Position numbers and translations under genes: made by a program
The notes under the pieces: generated by a model
The model's input: the letters and a program-made list of their open reading frames with translations, nothing else
Database searches by the model: none
Told to the model about the DNA's origin: nothing
Shown: piece by piece, positions 1 to 9,280 of the stretch
How the letters are laid out: every line of letters starts with the position of its first letter
Position numbering within the stretch: position 1 is the stretch's first letter
From: Sulfurimonas sediminis
GTDB taxonomy: Bacteria; Campylobacterota; Campylobacteria; Campylobacterales; Sulfurimonadaceae
Length of the DNA: 64,000 bases
NCBI RefSeq assembly: GCF_014905115.1
Contig: NZ_CP041235.1
Span: 1,984,001-2,048,000 of the forward strand
Reading direction: 5' to 3'

Positions 1-21
1 ATCACAGGTAGATTCGGATAA
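1..21 (+). CDS. pstB: C-terminal end of phosphate ABC transporter ATPase (partial)
   Basis: The window opens inside a reading frame that ends with Ile-Thr-Gly-Arg-Phe-Gly and a TAA stop at 19-21. This ending matches the usual C-terminus of PstB, the cytoplasmic ATPase of the high-affinity phosphate transporter. phoU follows 25 bases later with its own ribosome binding site, the usual order in pst operons. Only six codons are visible, so the call rests on this short tail and the neighbour. Confidence 0.7.
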   Translation: MTGRFG

Positions 22-46
22 ATTATAAAAAATTAAGGAGCTAAAT

Positions 47-706
47 ATGTTACCAACATTTAGAACAAGCCTAGACGAAATAAGACAAAAACTTACACAT
101 ATCGGAGAAAATCTGGTAACAGCCAACAGACTTATTCTCAAAGCGTTACAAAACTGCGATGAAACAACCTTTAATGAAGCAAGAAACAGTATCAAAAATA
201 TTACGGCAAAAGCGGATGAAATCGACAATGCAATCATTAAAGTCCTTGCACTCTATACGCCAGAAGCAAGAGATCTGCGACAGGTTGTTGCCTACTTTAA
301 AATAAGCAATGAACTCTCACGCGCATGTTCCAATACAAGAAGTTTCATACGGGGCTTTACAGATGTATGCAAAGACCTTGATGTCAAAGAGATTAACGAA
401 TATGCAAGCCTTATGCAGACCTCAACGGTAAAAGCCATTACAACAACAGTAAAGATGATCAACGTTGATGATATGGATGAACTTCAGGAGATGTATGAAG
501 AGGTACTTATAGAAGAAAACAAAGTTGATGATCTGTATGAAATGATAGAACGAAAGCTTGTAGAGCAGGCGGAAGGATCAAGTACCTTTGAAAAATATCA
601 CAGGATGCTCAGAGCACTTCGAAAAAGTGAAAAAATCGCCAGCCGTGCAATCAGTGTTGCAAACCTGCTTGTTTATATCAAAATCGGTGGAAACATCCAC
701 AATTAA
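47..706 (+). CDS. phoU: phosphate signalling protein PhoU
   Basis: This 219-residue all-helical protein is of the usual PhoU length and has two PhoU helical bundles. Each carries the acidic metal-binding signature (about residues 55-100 around DNAIIKVLALYTPEARDLRQ, and 150-210 around EENKVDDLYEMIERKL). PhoU links the Pst transporter to the phosphate sensor kinase and damps phosphate uptake. An AAGGAG site lies just before the ATG. The next gene, a sensor kinase, begins on the base after the PhoU stop codon, so the two are probably translated together. Confidence 0.93.
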   Translation: MLPTFRTSLDEIRQKLTHIGENLVTANRLILKALQNCDETTFNEARNSIKNITAKADEIDNAIIKVLALYTPEARDLRQVVAYFKISNELSRACSNTRSFIRGFTDVCKDLDVKEINEYASLMQTSTVKAITTTVKMINVDDMDELQEMYEEVLIEENKVDDLYEMIERKLVEQAEGSSTFEKYHRMLRALRKSEKIASRAISVANLLVYIKIGGNIHN

Positions 707-2086
707 ATGAAAAAAATTTCCCAAATAGTATTAGAGAAGTTTTTAGCACTCTTTTTGGCACTCTTTTTAATAGTGAGTGCTATAGTCTACTATTGGGTAT
801 ATGAATTTTATCTTCACTCTTCAAAAGAGGCACTTATGCAGGCTACCGAGCTTGTCTCTTTTACCATCAACAAAGATACAGACCTTGATACGCTTGCAAA
901 GAAAGTAAAAAAACAGCTCCATTTGCGCCTAACGATTATAGATGAAGAGGGCAACATTTTGGCAGAGTCCGACAAAGACAAACATACTATGGACAACCAT
1001 AAATACAGAGACGAAATCATACAGGCAAACAGGGAAAAGCACGGCTATATCATACGCCACTCACATACCCTTGACAAAGATCTGCAGTATGTAGCAAAAA
1101 AATACACCATCGACGGCAAGGTCATCTTTGTACGGGTTGCCCGGGAAATCAAAGGTGTCCGCAGTGAAATCATCAACCTTGGCATTAAAATAGCCTTTGT
1201 TCTACTGCTCTTTTTTCTTATAGTGCTCTATATGTCTTATAAAATAAATATACAGATTCAGCATGAAACAAAAAGAATCGTAGACTTTTTAAAATCTTTG
1301 ACAAAAAAGAAAAAGAGCACCTACATAAAATCTGATTTTTCCCAGGAATTTTTTCACATAACAAATCTGTTGACAAAAGTCTCACAGATACTTGTCAAAA
1401 AAGAGAAACAAAAAACAAAATATACGCAAAAACTCCAAAAACTCAATGAACAAAAAGATGACATTATTTCTGCAATATCCCATGAGTTTAAAAACCCTAT
1501 CGCGGTTGTAAACGGCTACTCGCAGACACTTCTTGATGATGAAAACATCAACCCGAGCATACGAAAGAAATTTCTTACAAAAATATATACAAACGGTACA
1601 AAACTCAGTGAACTTATAGATACACTCAGACTCTCGATGAAACTCGATGGCGGGCACCAGGCTTTAAATACACGCAAAGTAAATTTATATAATCTGGTAC
1701 AAGAAGCAGCACAAAACCTCCGACTCCATTATAAAAACAAAAAAATTATTATCAACGGAGACAAAGCCCTGACAATAGACATTGACCCGACACTTTTTGG
1801 CATTGTCATTACAAACCTGATAGAAAATGCTTTTAAATACTCCGAAGATGAAGTCATAGTCAATATCAGTCAAAATTCACTCGAAGTTATTGATACAGGC
1901 ATAGGTATTTCTGAAAAAGATTTGCAAAACATTACAAACAAATTTTACAGAGTCCATTCGAACCGATGGAACAACTCTTTGGGTCTGGGACTCTTTCTTG
2001 TAAACAACATCATTCAGCTGCACAACTTTAAGCTTGTCATCAAAAGCAAACTGAATGAAGGCTCCAGTTTTACTATTGTCTTTTAA
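707..2086 (+). CDS. sensor histidine kinase, PhoR/PhosS-like
   Basis: This 459-residue membrane kinase has a first transmembrane segment at about 12-32, a periplasmic sensor to about 160 and a second segment at about 160-180. A HisKA domain follows with the phospho-acceptor His259 in SHEFKNP. The HATPase domain has its N box near 373, DTGIGIS near 395 and a GLGLGL box near 427. It starts directly after phoU, so it is probably the phosphate-starvation sensor, comparable to PhoR or Campylobacter PhosS. No response regulator is beside it, which is odd for a two-component pair. Its end overlaps by four bases the convergent kinase gene. Phosphate specificity is inferred from position only. Confidence 0.85.
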   Translation: MKKISQIVLEKFLALFLALFLIVSAIVYYWVYEFYLHSSKEALMQATELVSFTINKDTDLDTLAKKVKKQLHLRLTIIDEEGNILAESDKDKHTMDNHKYRDEIIQANREKHGYIIRHSHTLDKDLQYVAKKYTIDGKVIFVRVAREIKGVRSEIINLGIKIAFVLLLFFLIVLYMSYKINIQIQHETKRIVDFLKSLTKKKKSTYIKSDFSQEFFHITNLLTKVSQILVKKEKQKTKYTQKLQKLNEQKDDIISAISHEFKNPIAVVNGYSQTLLDDENINPSIRKKFLTKIYTNGTKLSELIDTLRLSMKLDGGHQALNTRKVNLYNLVQEAAQNLRLHYKNKKIIINGDKALTIDIDPTLFGIVITNLIENAFKYSEDEVIVNISQNSLEVIDTGIGISEKDLQNITNKFYRVHSNRWNNSLGLGLFLVNNIIQLHNFKLVIKSKLNEGSSFTIVF

Positions 2087-4269
2087 CCCTCCTTTATAAA
2101 GTCGATGATAAACTCAGCCCCCTCTTTTGTATTGCTTACATGTAAACGCCCGCCCATGTTTTGTTCAATTATTATCTTTGACATATACAGACCCACTCCT
2201 GTGCCCATACCCTGCTCTTTTGTTGTAAAGTAGGGCTCAAACACTCTTTTTATAATTTCCTCCGGTATTCCGCCTCCGTTGTCTGTGATAATTATCTTTT
2301 TGTCTTTCAGTCTAATGCCTATTTTTCCATACTCTTTACGGTTGTGGACAATGGCATCTTTTGCATTGGATATAATATTGAGAATAACCTGCTGAAACTC
2401 ACCTTCAACCCCATGAAGCATAAAATCCTCTCCTTGCAGTGAGATTTCAATATTGTGACTCTTTAACTGTGCATTTACCAAAGAAAGAGTGTTCTCGATG
2501 CTCTGTTTTACCCAAAAATCCTGTTTGACTTTATCGACTCTGAAAAAGTTTCTAAAATCATCTATCGTTTGACTCATAAAGTTTATTGTCTGTGTCTGTT
2601 TGTCAATAAATTCATCTATAAACTCTTTGTCAATCAAGCCCTCCTCATAATCATCATCAAGATTTTGAATATTGATATTGAGTGAATTGAGCGGTTGTCT
2701 CCACTGATGTGCTATGGCGCCGACCATCTCTCCCATCGCGGCCAATTTTGCCTGTTCCTGAAGCATTTTGTCTTTTTGCAGTATTTCGCTTGTACGTTTT
2801 TCTATCTCTTCTTTGAGGTGTTCATTAAGCTGTTGCAGTTGTGTCTCGAGTTTCTTTCTTTTGCTGACATCTATCAAATAGCCCAAAAAGTGGCTTATTT
2901 TCCCTTTTTCATCACGAATGAAGAGTGTTGTCTGTTCTACCCATTTTTTTGTTTTCTCTTTTGTTGTGATTTGATACGGCTGATGTTTTAAAATATCTAA
3001 ATTCTTTTCAAATGCTTCTGTAAGTTCATGGAGGGCGTTTTGCAAATCCTCTGCATCTATCAAATCAGGATATTCAATTTCACCCTTTAAAAATGCCTCT
3101 TTTGTATACCCTGTTAAAGAAACAACATTGTTGGAGACATATTCGACACTCCAGTGAATATCATTGTGCCATCGAAAAAGAGCAATATCTCCCTTGTCAA
3201 AAAGTTCCAGGAGCTTTTCTTGTTCCTGCGCTGTTTCTTTGAGTGCTTTTTTTCGAATAAACTGTAGATAAAAAAGATACACAAGCAAAAACAAGCCTAT
3301 GAATAAAATCAGACTGATAAGCTTAAAGTTATACAAAATAGACTGGATATTTGCATTGTCTTCATATAAAACGAGATAGGCTACCGTCTGTTTTGATTTT
3401 ACATTTTTTACAGGCAAAAAAGAGACAACTTTGACACTTTTTCCTGTTTTTTGATACAAAGAAAAAGCTTTGCATTTTTGCATATTTTCTTCTATCTCCT
3501 GCTGATGCTTTTGAATAATATTTTCTTTTAAATATTGCAGATACTGTGGTCGAACACCTTTTGTATAAACAAACATATAGTCATCTGACTCTATACTTGT
3601 TTTATAGTGCGCTAAAAATTCTTTGTCTTTGTACCATTTCACATCAAATACTTTTTTATTGACCAAAAAATGTGTGTAGAGTCTGTTTACTTTGGCAAGT
3701 CTGTTTTGAAAAGATTCTGAGGAAAAAGATATTTCATAGGCACAGATATATTTTTCTCCGTCAAACAAAGGAAAAACATTACGAAAACCATGTGCAATGC
3801 GCCCCTGCTCAAACCCTGCAATCGGTTTATGTGTTTTGTTGACATACTCAAAAGTATAACGAATACCTGTTAAATCATCCCCGTACCTGTCCGGTTTGTG
3901 CATGCGTAAAAAAGAGACATTGTCCGGGAGTACAAACTGCATTTGTAAAACACCGCGTTTTCGAATTTCGCGGTATTGCTTTTTCAAATGTTGATACAAT
4001 TCTTTTCGCAGGAACTCTCTTTTTGCCTCCCTTACATGTAAAGCCTTCTCCAATATACGCAAAACTGTTTCATCATTGGACACAAAGGCATTTAACGAGG
4101 CTGCATCTGCCTTGTCTGTCTCATTTACTATTTCATAATTTATTTTTAAATGCTTAAGAACCGAAGAGAGCTCTCTTTGAATTAAGTGGTTTTTATGATA
4201 GTTGTTCAGGTACTGGCTTACCACAAACAAAAGTAAAAACAAAAGCAAAAATATTATTTTCTGTTTCAT
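2083..4269 (-). CDS. PAS-domain sensor histidine kinase with large periplasmic domain
   Basis: The 728-residue protein has an N-terminal membrane segment (about 4-19), a roughly 300-residue periplasmic sensor of double-Cache type, a second membrane segment near 316-337, a PAS domain at about 360-470, a coiled-coil linker and a kinase core. The acceptor histidine is about residue 521 in the AHQWRQPL motif typical of Campylobacterota kinases. The ATP-binding N box (NIISNAKDAI) is near 630 and DNGGGI near 666. It overlaps by four bases the upstream response-regulator diguanylate cyclase, its likely partner. The signal is unknown. Confidence 0.88.
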   Translation of the reverse strand: MKQKIIFLLLFLLLFVVSQYLNNYHKNHLIQRELSSVLKHLKINYEIVNETDKADAASLNAFVSNDETVLRILEKALHVREAKREFLRKELYQHLKKQYREIRKRGVLQMQFVLPDNVSFLRMHKPDRYGDDLTGIRYTFEYVNKTHKPIAGFEQGRIAHGFRNVFPLFDGEKYICAYEISFSSESFQNRLAKVNRLYTHFLVNKKVFDVKWYKDKEFLAHYKTSIESDDYMFVYTKGVRPQYLQYLKENIIQKHQQEIEENMQKCKAFSLYQKTGKSVKVVSFLPVKNVKSKQTVAYLVLYEDNANIQSILYNFKLISLILFIGLFLLVYLFYLQFIRKKALKETAQEQEKLLELFDKGDIALFRWHNDIHWSVEYVSNNVVSLTGYTKEAFLKGEIEYPDLIDAEDLQNALHELTEAFEKNLDILKHQPYQITTKEKTKKWVEQTTLFIRDEKGKISHFLGYLIDVSKRKKLETQLQQLNEHLKEEIEKRTSEILQKDKMLQEQAKLAAMGEMVGAIAHQWRQPLNSLNINIQNLDDDYEEGLIDKEFIDEFIDKQTQTINFMSQTIDDFRNFFRVDKVKQDFWVKQSIENTLSLVNAQLKSHNIEISLQGEDFMLHGVEGEFQQVILNIISNAKDAIVHNRKEYGKIGIRLKDKKIIITDNGGGIPEEIIKRVFEPYFTTKEQGMGTGVGLYMSKIIIEQNMGGRLHVSNTKEGAEFIIDFIKEG

Positions 4270-5555
4270 TTTTTACTCACCACCTGGTTTCTTCCTTTCT
4301 CTTTTGCACTGTATAAAGCTTCGTCCGCTCTTTGGAGCATTGATTTGAGAGTATCCCCTTTTTTATAAGCAGTGACACCAAAGCTCAGTGTAATTTTTCC
4401 ATACTCCTGCGTATGAAGTTCTTCAATTTTTTTCCTGCATTTTTCAAGAAGCAGTTGTGCGTCATTAAGGGCTGTTTGCGGCAAAAGCATAACAAACTCT
4501 TCTCCGCCCCATCTTGCTATAGTATCCGCACTTCGGGTACACGAAATCAGTGTATTGGCAACAAGTTTCAAAATCTCATCTCCAACCAGATGTCCGTATC
4601 TGTCATTAAAAAGTTTGAAATGGTCTATATCTGCTATAGCCAAAGAGAGGGGGTAGCCATATCTTTTTACCTGAGAAAGTTCATACGCAAAAATTTCTTC
4701 AAACCTGTTTCTGTTATAGAGTCCTGTAAGCATATCATGGTTGGCTCTTTTTGTAATGGCTTCTCGTTGTTTTTCTATTTCCGTTACATCTGTAAAGTTC
4801 ATCAAAAACTGTGTTTCATTAATCTTGGAAATATTGACCAAAAATGATTTTTTCTCATATTTAGAGTTTACAATCGTCGTAATTCTCTGGGTCTCATTCA
4901 AAGAGTGTATAAAATCATACAGACTCCCGTCTTTTTCCAAAAAAGCCTGTATGTTTTTCCTGTTGATACTGTCCTCTTCATTTGAAAAAATGTTAATGAT
5001 AGAATGAAATTTTTCATTAAACTCTTCGACACTCTCTACTCCAAAGTATTTCAAAAAAGATTTTGAGGCAAAGCTGACATGCTCAATATTTGCAACAACA
5101 GATATACTGCTTTCAGAATCTATAATATACTGCAGAATTTCTCTTTGCTCTTCATACTCTTTTTCAATAATGATATTTTTGGCAAGTTTTTTTATCAAAG
5201 CAGTTAAGGATTTTTTTTGCACAGGTTTAAGCAGATACCCCTCCACCTGCAACTCTATCGCTTCAAGCAGATAGGCACTTTCACTGTGTGCTGTTGTAAA
5301 TATGACCTTTACATCCGGTTCAATCTCTTTTATCGCCCGAATCATATCAAGACCATTCATTTCAGGCATTTTAATATCACTTACAACAATATCAGGCTGA
5401 TATTTTTTAAAACATTCGAGTCCGACAATACCGTTGTTGGCTGTATATAATTCTTTGCTTATCCGTTTGAGTGCACGGGCATAGCCTTCACGCACATCAT
5501 CTTCATCTTCTACATACAAAATCGTTATCTGTTTTGCATACTCAGGCATAAGCAT
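4266..5555 (-). CDS. response regulator diguanylate cyclase (REC-PAS-like-GGDEF)
   Basis: The 429-residue protein begins with a receiver domain whose phospho-acceptor is Asp60 (VVSDIKMPEMNG) and whose conserved lysine is in the LLKP motif near 112. A PAS-like region spans about 140-250, followed by a GGDEF domain to the C-terminus. The active site is GGEEF near 348-352, and RSAD sits exactly five residues before it, forming the c-di-GMP inhibitory site. It should make c-di-GMP when phosphorylated by the overlapping downstream kinase. The gene is first in this two-gene operon, divergent from the acyltransferase gene. Confidence 0.9.
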   Translation of the reverse strand: MLMPEYAKQITILYVEDEDDVREGYARALKRISKELYTANNGIVGLECFKKYQPDIVVSDIKMPEMNGLDMIRAIKEIEPDVKVIFTTAHSESAYLLEAIELQVEGYLLKPVQKKSLTALIKKLAKNIIIEKEYEEQREILQYIIDSESSISVVANIEHVSFASKSFLKYFGVESVEEFNEKFHSIINIFSNEEDSINRKNIQAFLEKDGSLYDFIHSLNETQRITTIVNSKYEKKSFLVNISKINETQFLMNFTDVTEIEKQREAITKRANHDMLTGLYNRNRFEEIFAYELSQVKRYGYPLSLAIADIDHFKLFNDRYGHLVGDEILKLVANTLISCTRSADTIARWGGEEFVMLLPQTALNDAQLLLEKCRKKIEELHTQEYGKITLSFGVTAYKKGDTLKSMLQRADEALYSAKEKGRNQVVSKK

Positions 5556-5681
5556 CCCTTTTTAATTTTTATATACAGTTAAGTATACAGAATTATCTTG
5601 AATTATATATAAGGAAAAATGTAATCTCTGTGTAACCTCTCTTTACTATAATTTTTCAACGCAATACAAAAAAGAGCCTAT

Positions 5682-7394
5682 ATGATTGATGTTGAAAAAA
5701 TGATTATAAAAAAATACCCCAAACTTAAAAACTCCAGAGTAATCAAAGGTGCAATTTCAAAATTTGCAGATTCTGTAGTCCATGAGAAACAAATCAATGA
5801 ATTTATCAAAAAAAACAGGCATTTGGGCAGTTTTGAGTTTATAGACGAAGCATTGCAGTACCTCAACTTTGATTTTTCCGTCTCAGACAAGGATCTTCAA
5901 AACATTCCTTCCTCCGGACGCGTTGTCATTATTGCCAATCATCCGCTTGGGTCTTTAGACGCACTCGCACTTATCAAGCTTGTCAGTAATGTCAGAAAAG
6001 ATATAAAAGTTGTTGCAAATGATTTTTTAGAAGTCATCACTCCCATAAAAAATATTTTAATCAATGTCAACAACTTTAAGGCACGGCAAAAAAAAGAAAC
6101 CGTTGCACAGGTATATGCGGCACTTGATGCAGAAGAGGCTGTCATCATTTTTCCTTCCGGCGAAGTAAGCCGGGCTACTCCGACAGGCATAAAAGACAAG
6201 ATTTGGCACAAAGGTTTTTTAAAATTTGCCAAAAAAGGCAATGCCCCCATACTCCCTGTATTTATTGGAGGGAAGAATTCCAAAACCTTTTACTCCGTAT
6301 CAGCGCTGAACAAAAAACTTGCAGCCCTGCTTCTTGCACACGAAATGTTTAAACAAAAACACAAAGCTATTGAAATGATTGTAGGCGAACTCATTCCTTA
6401 TGAAAACATAATGCCAAAAGGGATACAAAAGGACAAACTTGTCAAACTCTATAAAAAACATCTTTATGCCCTCAAAAAAAATGAGAGCTATTTTGAAACC
6501 CAAAAAGCAATCGCCCATCCCGAAGACAGACGGGATCTCAAAAAAGAGTTAAAATCATCACAACTGCTCGGAGAGACAAAAGACGGAAAAAAAATTTATC
6601 TCTACAGCAGCAGTGACAACAACTCTATTATCATCAATGAAATAGGACGGCTCAGAGAACTCTCCTTTCGTAAAGTCGGTGAGGGCATCAACAAAAAAAG
6701 AGATATAGACAAATATGACAGATGCTATAAGCACATTATACTCTGGGACGAGGAAGATCTTGAAATAGTCGGAGCATACCGTATAGCGGAATGTGCGGAT
6801 ATCATAAAGAAATTTGGCGTTGATGCCCTTTATACAACAACACTTTTTGATTACAACGAAGCATTTTTGCCTTACCTCCCCGATGCCATAGAACTCGGCA
6901 GAAGTTTTGTCCAACCAAAATACTGGGGTTCTCGGGCACTTGATTATTTGTGGTACGGCATAGGCGCATATCTCAAAAACAATCCGCATATCCGTTACAT
7001 GTACGGTCCGGTTTCACTGAGTGAAAATTATGCCAAAACAGCCAAAGATATGATTTTGTACTTTTATGATGAAAATTTTCAAGACAGACAAAATCTTGTC
7101 AGCGCAAAAAATCCCTACAACTTTAAAACAGATGAAACACTCATAGCAAATCTCAAAAAAGAGTTCAGTGCACCGGAGTACAAAGAGAATTTCAAAACAC
7201 TCAAAAAAGCTCTTGGCAGTATCAATGCCAATGTTCCGACGCTTTACAAACAGTATGCCGATCTGTGTGAAAAAGGCGGTATACAATTTTGCGCCTACAA
7301 TATAGACAGTGATTTTTCCAACTGTATAGACAGCTTTATAGTCGTCGACATTTCAAAAATAAAAGCATCCCAAAGAAAGAGATATCTAAAATAA
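5682..7394 (+). CDS. bifunctional acyltransferase, PlsC-like plus OlsB/GNAT-like (OlsF-like)
   Basis: The 570-residue protein joins two acyltransferase modules. The N-terminal half (about 75-270) is PlsC-like, with an acceptor motif around NHPLGSLDAL and FPSGEVSR further on. The C-terminal part (about 315-500) resembles the hemolysin-related N-acyltransferases of the OlsB family, with LSFRKVGEG, RDIDKYDRCY, VGAYRI and ELGRSFV. This arrangement matches OlsF, which makes ornithine lipid by N-acylating ornithine and then O-acylating the product. Ornithine lipid synthesis is an inference; other amino-acid lipids are possible. A TATAAT at 5647-5652 may be its promoter. Its stop overlaps the ATG of the next gene region by one base. 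Confidence 0.8.
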   Translation: MIDVEKMIIKKYPKLKNSRVIKGAISKFADSVVHEKQINEFIKKNRHLGSFEFIDEALQYLNFDFSVSDKDLQNIPSSGRVVIIANHPLGSLDALALIKLVSNVRKDIKVVANDFLEVITPIKNILINVNNFKARQKKETVAQVYAALDAEEAVIIFPSGEVSRATPTGIKDKIWHKGFLKFAKKGNAPILPVFIGGKNSKTFYSVSALNKKLAALLLAHEMFKQKHKAIEMIVGELIPYENIMPKGIQKDKLVKLYKKHLYALKKNESYFETQKAIAHPEDRRDLKKELKSSQLLGETKDGKKIYLYSSSDNNSIIINEIGRLRELSFRKVGEGINKKRDIDKYDRCYKHIILWDEEDLEIVGAYRIAECADIIKKFGVDALYTTTLFDYNEAFLPYLPDAIELGRSFVQPKYWGSRALDYLWYGIGAYLKNNPHIRYMYGPVSLSENYAKTAKDMILYFYDENFQDRQNLVSAKNPYNFKTDETLIANLKKEFSAPEYKENFKTLKKALGSINANVPTLYKQYADLCEKGGIQFCAYNIDSDFSNCIDSFIVVDISKIKASQRKRYLK

Positions 7395-9154
7395 TGAACA
7401 ATGAACTCACACAACAGTGGAAAAATAATCTTAAAATTCTTGATGTGGCTTTTCAGCCTATCATCAATATCCATACAGGGACACTCTACGGTGTCGAAGC
7501 CCTGCTGAGAAATTTTCAGGATGTCGGATTCAAGTCTATATTTTCACTCTTTGATGCTGTTTATAAAGAAAAACTTTTGTACTCTTTTGATTTGGCACTC
7601 AGAGAAAAAGCTTTAAAAAAATATACACAGATACAAAACTATAAAAACATAAAACTCTTTTACAATCTGGATAACCGGGTTTTGGAAATGGAAAATTTTT
7701 CAACCGGAAATACAACAAAAATTCTGCAAGAGCTCAATATAAAGAAAGAAAATATCTGTTTTGAAATTTCGGAAAGACAGGAAATTTCCAGTAAGTTTGA
7801 CCTTGAAAAAATACTCCAGCATTATAAAAAGGAAGACTTTTCAATTGCAATAGATGACTTTGGTGTCGGTTATTCCGGGTACAAACTCTTTTATGATTCC
7901 GCACCCGATATCATCAAAATTGACAGATTTTTTCTGCAGGGGCTTGCGACCAATATGAAGAAAAAACTCATGGTTCGCAACATCACACATCTTGCCATTC
8001 AGATGGGCATTAAGGTGATTGCCGAGGGTATTGAGACAAAAGAGGAGTACCTTACATGTAAAGATATCGGCTGCCACTTGGCACAGGGCTATCTTATTCA
8101 GAAACCTACAAAAAATACACAAAAAATTTATCAGCAATACGCAAACATTATCGACATTATAAAGTTAGACAGACGGATAAGTGACAAAAATATTTTACTG
8201 AAAAACAATATAGACAAAATTCAGCCTTTAAAGATTAAAACAAAAATGAATCTGGTCATAGAGTATTTTAAAAAGAATAAGAGTGTTCCCATTGTTCCTA
8301 TTGTGAATTCCCAAAACGAACCCGTGGGAATATTGCTTGAATCTGACATCAAAGAGTTTCTTTACTCTCCCTACGGCATGTCTTTACTCTTAAACGAACA
8401 AAACAACTCCAAGCTAAAAAACCTGCTTCACCCCTGCGGGCATGCAGATATCAACAGCAGCACCACTACCCTTATAGAACTTTTTGCGAACAATCCTGAA
8501 TCTTCAGGCATTATTATTACAAAAAACTCAGGCTATTATGGATTTTTATCCGCAAAAGCAATTATCAATATGATGCATCAGGAAAATATGATTCAGGCAA
8601 GAGACCAGAATCCGCTCACAAAACTTCCCGGAAACACAATGATTGAAAAATACATCTACAAAGTGTCCCAATCCTCAGCATCTCATCTTCTGTGTTATTT
8701 TGACCTTGACAATTTCAAAGCCTTTAATGATGTGTACGGTTTTCGAAACGGTGACAGGATTATTCAGCTTTTTGCAGATATTTTAAGAAAAGAACTGCCA
8801 AAAGATGTTTTCAAAGCCCACATAGGAGGTGATGACTTTTTTGTTGCCTGGGAGAATAAAGATTTTACCCATAGCTCTTTTGACACAAAAATGATAGAAA
8901 ATATTTTGGAAAAATTTGCTTCCTCTGCAAAAGAATTTTACAGCAAAAAAGATAAAGAGAACGGCTATATTGTTTCAAAAAACAGAAAAGAGCAAACATG
9001 CAGGTTTTCTCTGCTTACAGCAAGTGCCTCACTGCTTATCACGCCGGAGAAAAAATCATTCATAAGCGAAGAGCATATAAATACAATTCTCTCCTGTCAA
9101 AAAAAAGTTGCAAAAAATGAGCCAAAACATCTTGCCGTCAGTTCTTTGCTTTAA
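7394..9154 (+). CDS. EAL-CBS-GGDEF protein, likely c-di-GMP phosphodiesterase
   Basis: This 586-residue cytoplasmic protein has an unusual order: an EAL domain first (about 10-250), a CBS-pair-like region (about 265-395), then a GGDEF domain. The EAL domain has all the catalytic signatures: EALLR, EISERQE, IDDFGVGYS, IKIDRFF, IAEGIE and QGYLIQKP, so phosphodiesterase activity is expected. The GGDEF motif is degenerate (GGDDF near 477-481) and has no RxxD inhibitory site before it, so it may bind GTP or be regulatory. No membrane segment is seen. It follows the acyltransferase directly and is probably co-transcribed. Confidence 0.88.
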   Translation: MNNELTQQWKNNLKILDVAFQPIINIHTGTLYGVEALLRNFQDVGFKSIFSLFDAVYKEKLLYSFDLALREKALKKYTQIQNYKNIKLFYNLDNRVLEMENFSTGNTTKILQELNIKKENICFEISERQEISSKFDLEKILQHYKKEDFSIAIDDFGVGYSGYKLFYDSAPDIIKIDRFFLQGLATNMKKKLMVRNITHLAIQMGIKVIAEGIETKEEYLTCKDIGCHLAQGYLIQKPTKNTQKIYQQYANIIDIIKLDRRISDKNILLKNNIDKIQPLKIKTKMNLVIEYFKKNKSVPIVPIVNSQNEPVGILLESDIKEFLYSPYGMSLLLNEQNNSKLKNLLHPCGHADINSSTTTLIELFANNPESSGIIITKNSGYYGFLSAKAIINMMHQENMIQARDQNPLTKLPGNTMIEKYIYKVSQSSASHLLCYFDLDNFKAFNDVYGFRNGDRIIQLFADILRKELPKDVFKAHIGGDDFFVAWENKDFTHSSFDTKMIENILEKFASSAKEFYSKKDKENGYIVSKNRKEQTCRFSLLTASASLLITPEKKSFISEEHINTILSCQKKVAKNEPKHLAVSSLL

Positions 9155-9245
9155 AAAACTTTCATTTTTATCACAATATGAAACAAATCTGAGAAATTGA
9201 TTATATTTTCATCATTCTCAAAGTTATAAATTTGTTTTAATAAGA

Positions 9246-9273
9246 TATACTACATACAGATAAAATTCAGGAG
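9246..9273 (+). promoter_or_regulatory. glnA -10 element and ribosome binding site
   Basis: A TATACT hexamer at 9246-9251 is followed by an AGGAG site at 9269-9273, seven bases before the glnA ATG. No convincing -35 is visible, which is common for Campylobacterota vegetative promoters. The rest of the gap from 9155 is AT-rich with no recognised site. Confidence 0.45.
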
Positions 9274-9280
9274 ATAATTA

